64,000 nucleotides of DNA from Dyadobacter diqingensis (GCF_024220585.1 NZ_JAMXKF010000007.1:244776-308775), one strand, 5' to 3'. Counted from the first letter of the stretch, positions 18,290 to 27,036 are shown. Notes: generated by a model from the sequence alone, not told the origin. Numbers and translations are program-made.

Positions 18290-18324
18290 GTTTAGTATTC
18301 CAAAAAGCTTTTGAAATACTAAAC
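18290..18324. terminator. Hairpin between the ATPase and first permease genes
   Basis: GTTTAGTATT (18290-18299) pairs with AATACTAAAC (18315-18324), and inside it CAAAA/TTTTG pairs around AGC. There is no T-run, so it is more likely an attenuator or an RNA-processing/stability structure than a full terminator. It could lower permease expression relative to ATPase and adaptor. Confidence 0.45.
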
Positions 18325-18368
18325 ACACCCAATAGGTATCGAAGGATCCGGAACGTTCCGAAAATTAT

Positions 18369-19046
18369 CTACACGTGAATTTTTTCTGTAACTACCTTAC
18401 CATCAAATAAGTTGACAATACGGTGAGCGAAACCTGCGTCATACGGTGAGTGAGTAACCATGATGATTGTGGTGCCGGCAGCATTTAACTGGCTCAGCAA
18501 AGCCATTACCTCTTCACCGTTTTTCGAGTCAAGGTTACCGGTCGGCTCATCCGCAAGGATTGTTTTTGGTGTTGCCACCACCGCACGGGCGATCGCTGTA
18601 CGCTGCTGTTGCCCCCCTGAAAGCTGTTGCGGAAAGTGATTGCGGCGGTGCATCATATTCATACGGGTAAGCGCCGCTTCCACTTTTTCTTTACGCTCAG
18701 CTGGCGGCGTTTTAAGGTATAACAATGGCAGTTCCACGTTCTCATAAACGGTAAGTTCGTCGATCAGGTTGAAGCTCTGGAATACAAACCCGATGTTACC
18801 TTTACGAATTTGTGCCCGTTGGCGTTCCGACATTTTACCAACTTCGGTACCATAAAACTCATACGAACCATCACTTGGATTATCCAGCAAGCCAAGAATG
18901 TTCAACAGCGTAGATTTACCGCAACCGGACGGTCCCATGATAGCGACAAATTCTCCGTCTTTAATTTCCAGATCAATGCCATTGAGGGCGGTGGTTTCTA
19001 CTTCCTCGGTAGAAAAAATTTTCTGTAAGTTGTCAATTTTGATCAT
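18369..19046 (-). CDS. ABC transporter ATPase, LolD/MacB type
   Basis: 225 residues with every motif of an active ABC ATPase: Walker A GPSGCGKST (38-46), Q-loop Gln90, signature LSGGQQQR (142-149), Walker B ILADEP (163-168) and H-loop His199. The size and the NLDS after Walker B fit the LolD/FtsE/MacB branch, which drives FtsX-like permeases without moving substrate through the membrane itself. It is the only ATPase gene beside six permeases, so it probably serves several or all of them as a homodimer. It lies 184 bp after the adaptor gene. Confidence 0.95.
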   Translation of the reverse strand: MIKIDNLQKIFSTEEVETTALNGIDLEIKDGEFVAIMGPSGCGKSTLLNILGLLDNPSDGSYEFYGTEVGKMSERQRAQIRKGNIGFVFQSFNLIDELTVYENVELPLLYLKTPPAERKEKVEAALTRMNMMHRRNHFPQQLSGGQQQRTAIARAVVATPKTILADEPTGNLDSKNGEEVMALLSQLNAAGTTIIMVTHSPYDAGFAHRIVNLFDGKVVTEKIHV

Positions 19047-19050
19047 ATTT

Positions 19051-19230
19051 CTTAGCTGTTGGCTGCTAGCTTTTGGCTTTTAGCTTGGTTATGGGTATTT
19101 CTTACGTCTTGGTTTGTTACAATTATTTCGTTACTCTTCGGTGCTTTTTTAATTCTCTGTTAGTAAATCTACTTGCTAAAAAGTTCAATTATTCGATCTA
19201 AAAACCAATCATTAAAAGCTAACCGCCAAA
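19051..19230. repeat. Spacer between adaptor and ATPase genes with AGCTAAAAGC-type ends
   Basis: 19051-19087 holds TTAGCTGTTGGCTGC then TAGCTTTTGGCTTTTAGC, and 19212-19230 holds TTAAAAGCTAACCGCC. The roughly 125 bp between them is AT-rich and carries no gene. Third gap of the operon framed this way. Confidence 0.5.
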
Positions 19231-20541
19231 CTAAAATTCCAGCACCTCATTATCTCCAAAGTTCTCGTAAGAACTTGTAATTACTTTTTCGCCAGGCTGA
19301 AGTCCTTCAAGTACTTCGAAATATTCAGGATTTTTACGTCCCAATGTGATTTTACGTTTCGCCGCACGCTTTCCATCGGCGCCTAAAACAAACACCCAGT
19401 TTCCACCTGTTTCGGAGAAGAAACCACCTACTGGCAATAAGGTTGCTTTGGACGGCTGTCCAAGTTGCAAACGGATCGGTGCCGATTGTCCGCGTTTGAT
19501 CAGTGCCGGTGCCCCGCCTTTCGGGAACTCCATATCGACTTCAAATCTGCCGCTTAAAACTTCCGGATAAATTTTGATGATTTTCAGATTATAGGCCTTG
19601 CCATTGAAGTCCATACTTCCCTGCAAACCTGCAAAAATCCGGGAGATATAATGTTCATCCACGCTCACACGCATTTTGAACCCATTCAAATCATCAATCT
19701 GACCAATGTTTTGTCCCTGATTAATGTTCGAACCAACTTCCACATTCATGGACGAGAGCATACCAGACACCGGTGCTTTTACAACCAGGTTATCAAGCGT
19801 TTGTCTCCACAAATCCACATTTTTCTTTGTATTCGCAAGCGTTCCTTCAAGCTGCGTGATTTGCATTTTGGCATTTTCCTCCTGGTATTTCTGCGATTCT
19901 ATCTCAATTTCACGCTGTTTCGTCAGACGTTCAAGCTCACGTTTTGTTTTAAGGTAATCCGCATCAGGAATCACCTTATCTTTATATAACTTGATGTTTC
20001 GCTCATGAGCATCTTTTGCCTGATCAATCTGAAAATCAAGCTCACTCAAACTTTTCTGCAATGTAAAACGCTCAACTCTCAAACGCTGGCGGGTATTCTG
20101 AAGGTCATTCACCAGTCGGCTTGCCTCCGTTTCCGATTGCAAAAAGCTAAGTTTCAAACTTTGATTTTCAAGTTTTAGAAGCACATCACCCTGCTTCACC
20201 ATATTACCACCCTCAATCAGTTTCTGGGTCACATATCCTCCTTCAATCGCATCCAGCTGAATTGTTTTCAATGGCTGAACAACACCTGTAACAACGATAA
20301 ACTCATCGAATTCACCTTGTTTTACCGTTGAAATCGTCAGTTTGTCCTGCTCTACATTCAACTTGCTTCTTTTATCGACAAAGAAAAACTGGTAAACCAA
20401 GAAACTAACCAATAAAACACTTCCGGCTATAATTCCTATACGTCGGCTGTTCCAGAATTTTTTTGGCTTTACTCTGTCCATTGTCGAACCTCCGGTGAAA
20501 TTAGATCCGTTGCTCCCGGAAACTGGTGTTTTAACTTCCAT
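19231..20541 (-). CDS. HlyD/MacA-type periplasmic adaptor subunit
   Basis: 436 residues. A short cytoplasmic N-terminus (to about 34), one membrane helix (about 35-52), then the adaptor layout: beta-barrel and lipoyl half (GVVQPLKTIQLDAIEGGYV), a long coiled coil (about 125-250, rich in E/K/L/R/Q), the second lipoyl half (VKAPVSGMLSSMNVEVGSNI), and a C-terminal barrel and membrane-proximal domain. It links inner-membrane FtsX transporters to an outer-membrane TolC-type channel; no tolC lies in this window. It is the first gene of the operon. Met21 (MDRVKPKK) is an alternative start. A -24/-12 promoter lies 50-65 bp upstream. Confidence 0.9.
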   Translation of the reverse strand: MEVKTPVSGSNGSNFTGGSTMDRVKPKKFWNSRRIGIIAGSVLLVSFLVYQFFFVDKRSKLNVEQDKLTISTVKQGEFDEFIVVTGVVQPLKTIQLDAIEGGYVTQKLIEGGNMVKQGDVLLKLENQSLKLSFLQSETEASRLVNDLQNTRQRLRVERFTLQKSLSELDFQIDQAKDAHERNIKLYKDKVIPDADYLKTKRELERLTKQREIEIESQKYQEENAKMQITQLEGTLANTKKNVDLWRQTLDNLVVKAPVSGMLSSMNVEVGSNINQGQNIGQIDDLNGFKMRVSVDEHYISRIFAGLQGSMDFNGKAYNLKIIKIYPEVLSGRFEVDMEFPKGGAPALIKRGQSAPIRLQLGQPSKATLLPVGGFFSETGGNWVFVLGADGKRAAKRKITLGRKNPEYFEVLEGLQPGEKVITSSYENFGDNEVLEF

Positions 20542-20590
20542 TATATTGTCAGGCTATTTAATTTCATTTAAATCTTCTTCCCTTTTTATA

Positions 20591-20606
20591 TCCAATCACT
20601 ATGCCA
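20591..20606 (-). promoter_or_regulatory. Sigma-54 (-24/-12) promoter of the export operon
   Basis: On the minus strand the 16 bases read TGGCATAGTGATTGGA. Aligned to the sigma-54 consensus TGGCAC-N5-TTGCW, the GG and the TTG fall at exactly the right spacing, with two mismatches (T for C, G for C). The predicted RNA start is near 20580, about 39 bp before the adaptor start codon. Confidence 0.65.
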
Positions 20607-20671
20607 GAAGAGAAGAAAGGTCATAACTATTTGAAAATCAACAAAAACAAATAATCAAACATTAGCCAACA

Positions 20672-20707
20672 TGTTCGTTATCGGACACTTTTGTTCGGCT
20701 TCGGACA
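20672..20707. promoter_or_regulatory. Paired enhancer-like palindromes for a sigma-54 activator
   Basis: TGTTCG-TTAT-CGGACA at 20672-20687 and TGTTCG-GCTT-CGGACA at 20692-20707 have identical half-sites and start 20 bp apart, two helical turns, so two dimers would sit on one face of the DNA. Their centres are about 100 and 120 bp upstream of the predicted start of the minus-strand operon, typical for enhancer-binding proteins. The adjacent sigma-54 regulator gene is the obvious candidate to bind them. Confidence 0.65.
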
Positions 20708-20904
20708 AGGAAAAATCATACACCGATCCGGCCTCGTCTCAGCCATCTTTCAACCCAAAAGTAAGTTAGCAGCAATACTTTTGTTCATAAGTGCCTTATT
20801 AACTTAAAAATTACACAAAAAATAGCCAATATTGCTCAATGATTTAATTATCATTGCGCCGCAACTCCAAAATTTTTACCAAAATATTAGCCAAAGCCCA
20901 GAAT

Positions 20905-22269
20905 ATGCTCCTCTCCGAAGCCAAAATTCTTATCATTGATGATGACGTTGACGTACTAAGTGCAGCCAAACTTTTGCTTAAACGCCATGCAAAACTTGTA
21001 GATATTGAAAAGAATCCTCAGAAATTACCATTTCTGGTAACAAACGGGACTTATGACCTGATTCTGCTGGACATGAATTTCACCCGTGATGTGAACAGCG
21101 GAAGAGAAGGTTTTCATTGGCTGGACAGGATTCTGGACATCAACCCGAATATCAAGGTGATCATGATCACGGCTTATGGTGATATTGAAATGGCGATCCG
21201 GGCGATCAAATCCGGAGCTACTGATTTTGTATTAAAACCTTGGGAAAATGATAAACTCATTGCGACCATCGAAGATGTTTTAAAGGAAAAGAAAGGTGAT
21301 AAACTAGCTTCGGGAACGGAAGAAAAATCGGACAACAAAAAAGAAAAAATCTCTTCTGACGCCATTATCGGCCAAAGTGAGGGAATGCAACACGTTTTAA
21401 AAACATCTGAGAGAGTAGCAGCGACCGATGCCAATGTTTTGATCCTGGGAGAAAACGGTACGGGAAAAACCCAATTGGCACGTTATCTGCACCAGCATTC
21501 CCAGCGTTCCGAAAAACCTTTTGTTGTTGTGGATTTAGGTGCATTAAGTGATTCCCTTTTTGAAAGTGAGCTGTTTGGCCATGTGAAAGGTGCCTTTACA
21601 GATGCCAAAGAAGATCGTGCAGGGCGGTTTGAAGAAGCAAAAGGCGGAACTATTTTTCTGGATGAAATCGGAAATTTAACACTGTCTCTACAAGCAAAAT
21701 TATTAACTGTTTTGCAGGAACGAAAAGTTACCCGCGTCGGCTCCAACAAACCGATCCCGCTGGATGTTCGTCTGATCTGTGCAACAAATATGAATATTGA
21801 GAGCATGGTTACCGATAAATCCTTTCGCCAGGATTTGTTTTACCGGATCAACACCATCGAACTCGACCTGCCCCCGCTACGCGAACGCCCCGAGGATATT
21901 GCACCGCTGGCAGAATTTTACCTGAAACAATTCCGTAAAAAATATAACCGCCCGGTGACGGACATCAGCAGCGCATTGATCAAAAAAATGCAGCAATATA
22001 ACTGGCCAGGGAACATCCGCGAATTGCAGCACGCCATTGAACGCGCCGTCATCCTATCTCAGGAAAAAACCCTGCAACCGGATGACCTTTTCCTAAAAAG
22101 TTCGGGCGGACAGCCGACCACAGCTACCGGCTTCGATCTGGAAGATATGGAGAAAAACATGATCATTCAGGCCCTCAAACGTTTCAACGGAAACATCACC
22201 GACGCTGCCAGAGAACTTGGACTAAGCCGGGCTGCTTTGTATAGGCGCATGGAGAAGTATGGGCTTTGA
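20905..22269 (+). CDS. Sigma-54-dependent response regulator (NtrC family)
   Basis: 454 residues from the ATG at 20905; a TTG at 20854 in the same frame is a poorer start because the receiver domain begins right after MLLSEAKILIIDDD. Domains: receiver (1-125, phosphorylated Asp56 in LILLDMNF), AAA+ sigma-54 activation domain (about 152-380, Walker A GENGTGKT at 182-189, Walker B FLDEIG), and a Fis-type helix-turn-helix at the end (ITDAARELGLSRAALYRRM). The sigma-54 contact loop reads GAFTDA (229-234) instead of GAFTGA. It is divergent from the export operon and very likely activates it. No sigma-54 promoter was seen for this gene itself. Confidence 0.93.
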   Translation: MLLSEAKILIIDDDVDVLSAAKLLLKRHAKLVDIEKNPQKLPFLVTNGTYDLILLDMNFTRDVNSGREGFHWLDRILDINPNIKVIMITAYGDIEMAIRAIKSGATDFVLKPWENDKLIATIEDVLKEKKGDKLASGTEEKSDNKKEKISSDAIIGQSEGMQHVLKTSERVAATDANVLILGENGTGKTQLARYLHQHSQRSEKPFVVVDLGALSDSLFESELFGHVKGAFTDAKEDRAGRFEEAKGGTIFLDEIGNLTLSLQAKLLTVLQERKVTRVGSNKPIPLDVRLICATNMNIESMVTDKSFRQDLFYRINTIELDLPPLRERPEDIAPLAEFYLKQFRKKYNRPVTDISSALIKKMQQYNWPGNIRELQHAIERAVILSQEKTLQPDDLFLKSSGGQPTTATGFDLEDMEKNMIIQALKRFNGNITDAARELGLSRAALYRRMEKYGL

Positions 22270-22322
22270 GAGGGATTTGAATGAAGAATTAAAAATGGAG
22301 AATGAAGAGTAATATGTCGCCC

Positions 22323-22363
22323 AAACATCAATTACCATTTTGAAAATTGGTGGTGATGTTTTG
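22323..22363 (+). terminator. Terminator after the sigma-54 regulator
   Basis: AAACATCA (22323-22330) plus ACC pairs with GGT...TGATGTTT across an AT-rich centre, followed by TTTGTTT. It lies 55 bp after the stop. Confidence 0.6.
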
Positions 22364-22403
22364 TTTAGAAAATACGGTTCGGGGGGGCAAATTTATCGTC
22401 AGG

Positions 22404-23040
22404 TTAGTTCCAAGCGTTCAAAATTACATAGGTACCATTCTTATGAATCTTTTGTGCCGTAGGCACAACTCGTCGGTAGAAATTTGTTTGTGATGTTAGT
22501 TCCATGCATTCAAAATTACATAGGTACCATTCTTATTGAATCTTTTGTGCCGTAGGCACAACTCCCGGGTAGAAATTTGTTTGTGAGGTTAATTCCAAGC
22601 GTTCAAAGTTACCTAGGTACCATTCTTATTGAATCTTTTGTGCCGTAGGCACAACTCGTGGGTAGAAAATCATTCGTGAGGTTAATTCCAGGCGTTCAAA
22701 GTTACCTAGGTACCATTCTTATGAATCTTTTGTGCCGTAGGCACAACTCCCGGGTAGAAATTTGTTTGTGATGTTAGTTCAATGCCTTCAAAATTACATA
22801 GGTACCATTCTTATGAATCTTTTATGCCGTAGGCACAACTCCAGGGTAGAAATTTGTTTGTGATGTTAGTTCCAGGCGTTCAAAATTACATAGGTACCAT
22901 TCTTATGAATCTTTTGTGCCGTAGGCACAACTCCCGGGTAGAAATTTGTTTGTGATGTTAGTTCCAAGCGTTCAAAATTACATAGATTCCATTCTTATGA
23001 ATCTTTTGTGCCATAGGCACAACTCGTGGGTAGAAATTTT
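22404..23040. repeat. Seven tandem copies of a 92-93 bp repeat with a GTGCCGTAGGCAC hairpin
   Basis: Each unit runs: TTAGTTCCAAGCGTTCAAA, ATTACATAGGTACCATTC, TTATGAATCTTTT, the palindrome GTGCCGTAGGCAC, AACTCCCGGGTAGAAA, TTTGTTTGTGATG. The palindrome cores begin at 22454, 22547, 22640, 22732, 22824, 22916 and 23008, a period of 93, 93, 92, 92, 92, 92. Copies 5 and 7 carry single changes in the core (ATGCC; GCCAT). A partial unit precedes copy 1. The whole 22270-23243 gap has no gene. Not CRISPR: there are no unique spacers. A continuous reading frame is excluded because the period is not a multiple of three. Confidence 0.95.
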
Positions 23041-23059
23041 TTGGGCGGATTATTCGCAC

Positions 23060-23077
23060 GCGTTCCAATCGGAACGC
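23060..23077. repeat. Short hairpin GCGTTCC-AATC-GGAACGC
   Basis: A 7-bp stem with a 4-base loop just outside the tandem array and about 170 bp before the GH127 gene. With CTGCCAAAGGCA at 23112-23123 it looks like other intergenic short palindromes of this region. Function unknown. Confidence 0.5.
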
Positions 23078-23243
23078 TTCGTGACCTGAACAAATTCCCT
23101 ACCCGCGAAATCTGCCAAAGGCAAATAAATTTTACTTTGAAATACCTGAAAGCCAATTACTGACAACCGAAAGCCCCACCCTGGCATATTTTTTACACCT
23201 TTTCGCGTTATGATATCGAAGTTCTCATTTCAATCCATAACTA

Positions 23244-25193
23244 ATGACAAAGTATTGCCTGCCTGCCATTCTTCTTTTTTTAGCACAATTGAGTTTTGCC
23301 CAGCATAAATCGATTCAATCGGTACCGTTAAAAAATGTAAAACTTCAACAGGGATTTTGGCACCAGCGTATGGAAACAGCGCGAACCGTAATGATCCCCC
23401 ACGTTTTGCATCAATGTGAAGAAACTGGCCGTATCGATAACTTTGCGGTCGCCGGAGGATTAAAAAAAGGTGTTTTTCAGGGTACCCGATTTGACGATTC
23501 CGACGTTTTCAAAGTCGTTGAAGGTGCGTCATATTCTCTCCAAAATCATTACGATGCCAAGCTTGACCATTATCTTGACAGTTTAATAACGCTTTTCGCA
23601 GCGGCGCAGGAACCCGACGGATATCTCTACACCATCCGGACGATCAACAAGGATACAACCGGGTCTTATGACTGGATTGCAGGGCCCACCCGTTATTCTT
23701 TCGAAAACGGAAGCCATGAACTCTACAATGTGGGGCATCTTTATGAAGCAGCCGTTGCCCATTACCAGGCCACCGGTAAGAAATCTTTGCTGGAAGTAGC
23801 GACCAAAAATGCCGATCATCTCGTGAGAACGATCGGACCAAAACCGGGGCAGCTTATTGTAGTTCCCGGCCATGAAGAAATTGAAATTGCCCTGGTGAAA
23901 TTATACCGGACAACCAATAAAAAAGAATATCTGGATCTTGCACATTTCTTTGTGGATATGCGTGGTCGCTCCGACAAACGTCCACTTTTTCTGGATGAAC
24001 ACCGCCTTGGCCCCTCGTATTTTCAGGATCAGAAACCGGTTGTAAAACAAAAGGAAGCTGTCGGGCATGCCGTGCGCGCACAGTATTTATACGCGGCCAT
24101 CGCGGATATGCTCACGATTGAAGATAACCCTCAGTACAGCAACGCCATCCACCAGATTTGGGATGATGCTACTACTAAAAAGCAATACATCACGGGCGGC
24201 GTGGGCGCCAGGGAAGATGGTGAGGCATTTGATGCTGCCTACGTTTTACCGAATGACAATGCCTATGCGGAGACATGTTCGGCTGTTGCCAATCTGATAT
24301 GGAATCACAAGATGTTCCTTTACACAGGCGAATCCAAATACATGGATGTTTTTGAACGGGTTTTGTATAATGGTTTTCTGGGCGGTATGTCCGTTTCCGG
24401 AAATCAGTTTTTTTATGTGAATCCGATGGCATCCAACGGACTTAATGACTTCGGACGCGGCGTTGGAGCCACCCGTCACGAGTGGTTTGGCTGCGCGTGC
24501 TGCCCTACAAACGTATCGCGTTTTTTACCATCGCTTCCCGCTTATGTTTATGCAACAAAGGCCAATGAAATTCTTGTGAATCTTTTTATGGATAGCGATT
24601 CGGATTTAAAACTTGAAACTACGTCGGTAAAAATCAGTCAGAAGACGGCTTATCCATGGGATGGAAATATCAAACTGACTGTTTCCCCTGCAAAATCAGC
24701 GGCATTTCCGGTGTCGATCAGGATCCCGGGCTGGGCAAACGGACAGGCTATACCCGGTGATTTGTACACATACGAAAATAAGCAGGCGAAGGCAGTTCAG
24801 GTAGCTATAAATGGGAAAAACACGCCTGCTGTTATTGAAAACGGATATCTCAAACTTTCCCGCACCTGGAAACAAGGTGATGTTGTGACGCTGGCACTGG
24901 ATATGCCCGTACGAAGGGTCATTGCCAACGAAAACATCAAAAACAATATTGGAAAAGTAGCTATTGAACGCGGACCTGTATTGTATTGTGCCGAAGGAAA
25001 AGATAACAATGGAAAGGCTCTTTCCATCGCCGTAACGCCGGATCAGAACTTTAATGCAGAATACCAGAAGGATTTTCTTGGCGGATTAACCGTTCTTAAA
25101 TCAACCGGAGAAAAACCGGCAACGCTTATCCCCTATTACGCATGGGCGAACCGCGGTGCTAATGAAATGACAATCTGGTTTGATAAAAAATAA
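23244..25193 (+). CDS. Glycoside hydrolase family 127 (beta-L-arabinofuranosidase-like), exported
   Basis: 649 residues. Signal peptide with cleavage after LSFAQ (about residue 19), so the enzyme is periplasmic or surface-bound. The rest is the (alpha/alpha)6-barrel of family GH127 (formerly DUF1680). The family's zinc-cysteine active site is visible as WFGCACCPTNVSR (about 413-425): one Cys is the nucleophile and the others bind zinc together with a Glu. The likely reaction is release of L-arabinofuranose from plant-type glycans, although some GH127 members act on other sugars. It stands alone between the repeat array and a strong terminator, not beside the SusCD locus at 59 kb. Confidence 0.9.
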   Translation: MTKYCLPAILLFLAQLSFAQHKSIQSVPLKNVKLQQGFWHQRMETARTVMIPHVLHQCEETGRIDNFAVAGGLKKGVFQGTRFDDSDVFKVVEGASYSLQNHYDAKLDHYLDSLITLFAAAQEPDGYLYTIRTINKDTTGSYDWIAGPTRYSFENGSHELYNVGHLYEAAVAHYQATGKKSLLEVATKNADHLVRTIGPKPGQLIVVPGHEEIEIALVKLYRTTNKKEYLDLAHFFVDMRGRSDKRPLFLDEHRLGPSYFQDQKPVVKQKEAVGHAVRAQYLYAAIADMLTIEDNPQYSNAIHQIWDDATTKKQYITGGVGAREDGEAFDAAYVLPNDNAYAETCSAVANLIWNHKMFLYTGESKYMDVFERVLYNGFLGGMSVSGNQFFYVNPMASNGLNDFGRGVGATRHEWFGCACCPTNVSRFLPSLPAYVYATKANEILVNLFMDSDSDLKLETTSVKISQKTAYPWDGNIKLTVSPAKSAAFPVSIRIPGWANGQAIPGDLYTYENKQAKAVQVAINGKNTPAVIENGYLKLSRTWKQGDVVTLALDMPVRRVIANENIKNNIGKVAIERGPVLYCAEGKDNNGKALSIAVTPDQNFNAEYQKDFLGGLTVLKSTGEKPATLIPYYAWANRGANEMTIWFDKK

Positions 25194-25201
25194 ACATACT
25201 G

Positions 25202-25258
25202 AACTCAGTCAAAGCAATACTCTTGAACTTGTTTTGACAGTGTTGCTTTGACTGAGTT
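25202..25258. terminator. Strong bidirectional terminator
   Basis: AACTCAGTCAAAGCAA (25202-25217) pairs perfectly over 16 bp with TTGCTTTGACTGAGTT (25243-25258), with a 25-base loop. It lies between the convergent GH127 and LEA-type genes and ends 4 bp from the stop of the latter. Confidence 0.85.
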
Positions 25259-25261
25259 TAC

Positions 25262-26179
25262 TTACTTATCCATATTTTTTTTCAGCGCATCGAGATCTTT
25301 CAGCTCGCCGTCTACAACAACATTTACGTCGCTGTTACGCAAAACCTCATTTTCCGAAACCAGCTTACATTTGAAATACAACGTAAATGGCAGGTCTTTC
25401 CCTTTGAAAATCATCTGACCGGCCGTTTTTAGTAAATCGCCCATGTTTATTTTGAGCGGAATCTCGTATATCTCACTGCTCTTTGACTTAACCTTTGTAA
25501 AACCCTTCACAGCACCTTTTGCCAGACCTTTTTGGTTGCCCAGATCTACAACATAGGAAGGATTTTCAAATTGAACCGGAAAAACATTCTGATTTGTAAA
25601 TCTCAGCTGTATGACCACATCGGACTTACTGAGACGAAATTTCTCCATGTCATAACCAACCAATTCCACTTTGGGCAAACGATAAAGAGGCAGTCTCTTA
25701 TCCGAATGCAAACGCAAGGTATCCTTGCCCAAAAAAGGCTTTTCCAGGTTTAGCGCCACTTCAAAATGATATTCAGCGCTGTCTTCTCCAATAGCCGCAC
25801 TCTTTTTACTCACCGCCGCCAGCTTCTTAATTTTCAACTGAGTCGGCAAAGTGAGCACGGTGCTGTCCTGTGATTTGAGTTTTAACGGGTCTGTATGCTC
25901 ACTTTCTATAATCCGGACATGATTCATGTCTACGGCATAAGTAAAATTTTTGACATCCAGACCTACCGGCAGCGGGTTGTCTACCAATAAGTTCAGCGAC
26001 AGGTCAATCGTGCTATCGGTGATATTGCTGATCCTGCCAATGCCCATTTCGACCCGCGGTTTTAATCCCGAAACCGGGTTGGCATATTTTGACTTGTAAA
26101 GAAAATAACCAATTACGCCAGCTACTATTATTCCTGAAACGATTAATACAATGATTGGTGTCTTCGACCGGTTTGCCAT
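25262..26179 (-). CDS. LEA type 2 / WHy-domain membrane-anchored protein
   Basis: 305 residues from the ATG at 26179 (MANRSKTPIIVLIV); the frame extends 13 codons further to 26218, but that extension lacks membrane-anchor character. One N-terminal helix (about 8-27 of the shorter form) anchors two beta-sandwich repeats of the LEA14/WHy type, with the hallmark description of 'native' versus 'derived' strands: NITDSTIDLSLNLLVDNPLPVGLDV and DVVIQLRFTNQNVFPVQFENP. Such proteins are linked to desiccation or envelope stress; the precise function is unknown. Single gene, ending at a shared terminator. Confidence 0.75.
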   Translation of the reverse strand: MANRSKTPIIVLIVSGIIVAGVIGYFLYKSKYANPVSGLKPRVEMGIGRISNITDSTIDLSLNLLVDNPLPVGLDVKNFTYAVDMNHVRIIESEHTDPLKLKSQDSTVLTLPTQLKIKKLAAVSKKSAAIGEDSAEYHFEVALNLEKPFLGKDTLRLHSDKRLPLYRLPKVELVGYDMEKFRLSKSDVVIQLRFTNQNVFPVQFENPSYVVDLGNQKGLAKGAVKGFTKVKSKSSEIYEIPLKINMGDLLKTAGQMIFKGKDLPFTLYFKCKLVSENEVLRNSDVNVVVDGELKDLDALKKNMDK

Positions 26180-26481
26180 AAAATGGAAGTTTTGTGCCTG
26201 AATAAATCGGTTACGCAAAAAGCATTCCTTTCATCAAATTGAGAAAAACAGGCAACAAATCGTTTTAACTAATTGATTTTCAAACCAATTAATCATCATG
26301 AGGATTTTATTACGCCTAAACGTCGGCTCAAAATTCAAAGTTGTGGATATATATCTGCACTAAAAATATCCGAATCGTGCGTAGCAATTTTTAAGGGTTC
26401 GGGTACGGATGTTTTATATCCGAGCAGTACAATTGAATTCTTCAATTGCCACAACAAACTAGCAATTAAATAATTACACTT

Positions 26482-27021
26482 ATGAAAACTGCAAAAAGCA
26501 AATCGACCAAAACAATCAACGAGAAGGATCACGAAAAACTGACAGAACTTTTTGTGGACGGTCTGAAAGATATCTACTGGGCGGAAAAACATCTTGCAAA
26601 AGCCTTACCCAAAATGGCAAAGGCAGCTACGTCTGAGGAACTAAAATCGGCATTCGAGGCGCACACCACAGAAACAGAAGGTCATGCCAGCCGGTTGGAA
26701 GAAATTTTCGGCATAATAGGCGAAAAGGCTCAGGCAAAAAAATGCGCGGCTATGGAAGGGTTACTTAAAGAAGGTGACGAGATTATCGAAAGTACAGACA
26801 AAGGCACGATGGTACGTGATTGCGGGCTGATTATGGCTGCTCAAAAGGTAGAACATTATGAGATAGCATCGTATGGTACGTTACGAAATATTGCCAGAAC
26901 ACTGGGACACGAGGACGTAGCAGATATTCTTCAGACAACACTCAACGAGGAAGGTGAGACTGATCATAAGCTGACGGATCTCGCTGAAGCCTATGTCAAT
27001 GAAGAAGCAGGTCAGGAATAA
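26482..27021 (+). CDS. YciF-like ferritin-superfamily protein (DUF892)
   Basis: 179 residues, a four-helix bundle with the DUF892 signature LFVDGLKDIYWAEKHL near residues 20-40 and repeated acidic/His positions (HTTETEGHASRLEEIF, KVEHYEIASYGTLR, EEGETDHKL) that suit a di-metal site. No signal peptide, so cytoplasmic. Relatives (YciE/YciF) are stress-induced, but their reaction is not settled. The 260 bp upstream is AT-rich and non-coding. A hairpin follows 16 bp after the stop. Confidence 0.88.
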   Translation: MKTAKSKSTKTINEKDHEKLTELFVDGLKDIYWAEKHLAKALPKMAKAATSEELKSAFEAHTTETEGHASRLEEIFGIIGEKAQAKKCAAMEGLLKEGDEIIESTDKGTMVRDCGLIMAAQKVEHYEIASYGTLRNIARTLGHEDVADILQTTLNEEGETDHKLTDLAEAYVNEEAGQE

Positions 27022-27036
27022 TATTTCTGGTCTTTG

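Noticed and set aside
18349..18360. CGGAACGTTCCG palindrome after the ATPase gene as an operator
   Set aside because: Single short palindrome without a second copy in the window; too little to assign a role.
20854..20904. TTG start for the sigma-54 regulator
   Set aside because: The added 17 residues precede the receiver domain without domain value; the ATG at 20905 gives the usual start of the receiver.
22404..23040. CRISPR-like appearance of regular repeats
   Set aside because: The whole 92-93 bp period is repeated; there are no unique spacers and no cas genes nearby.
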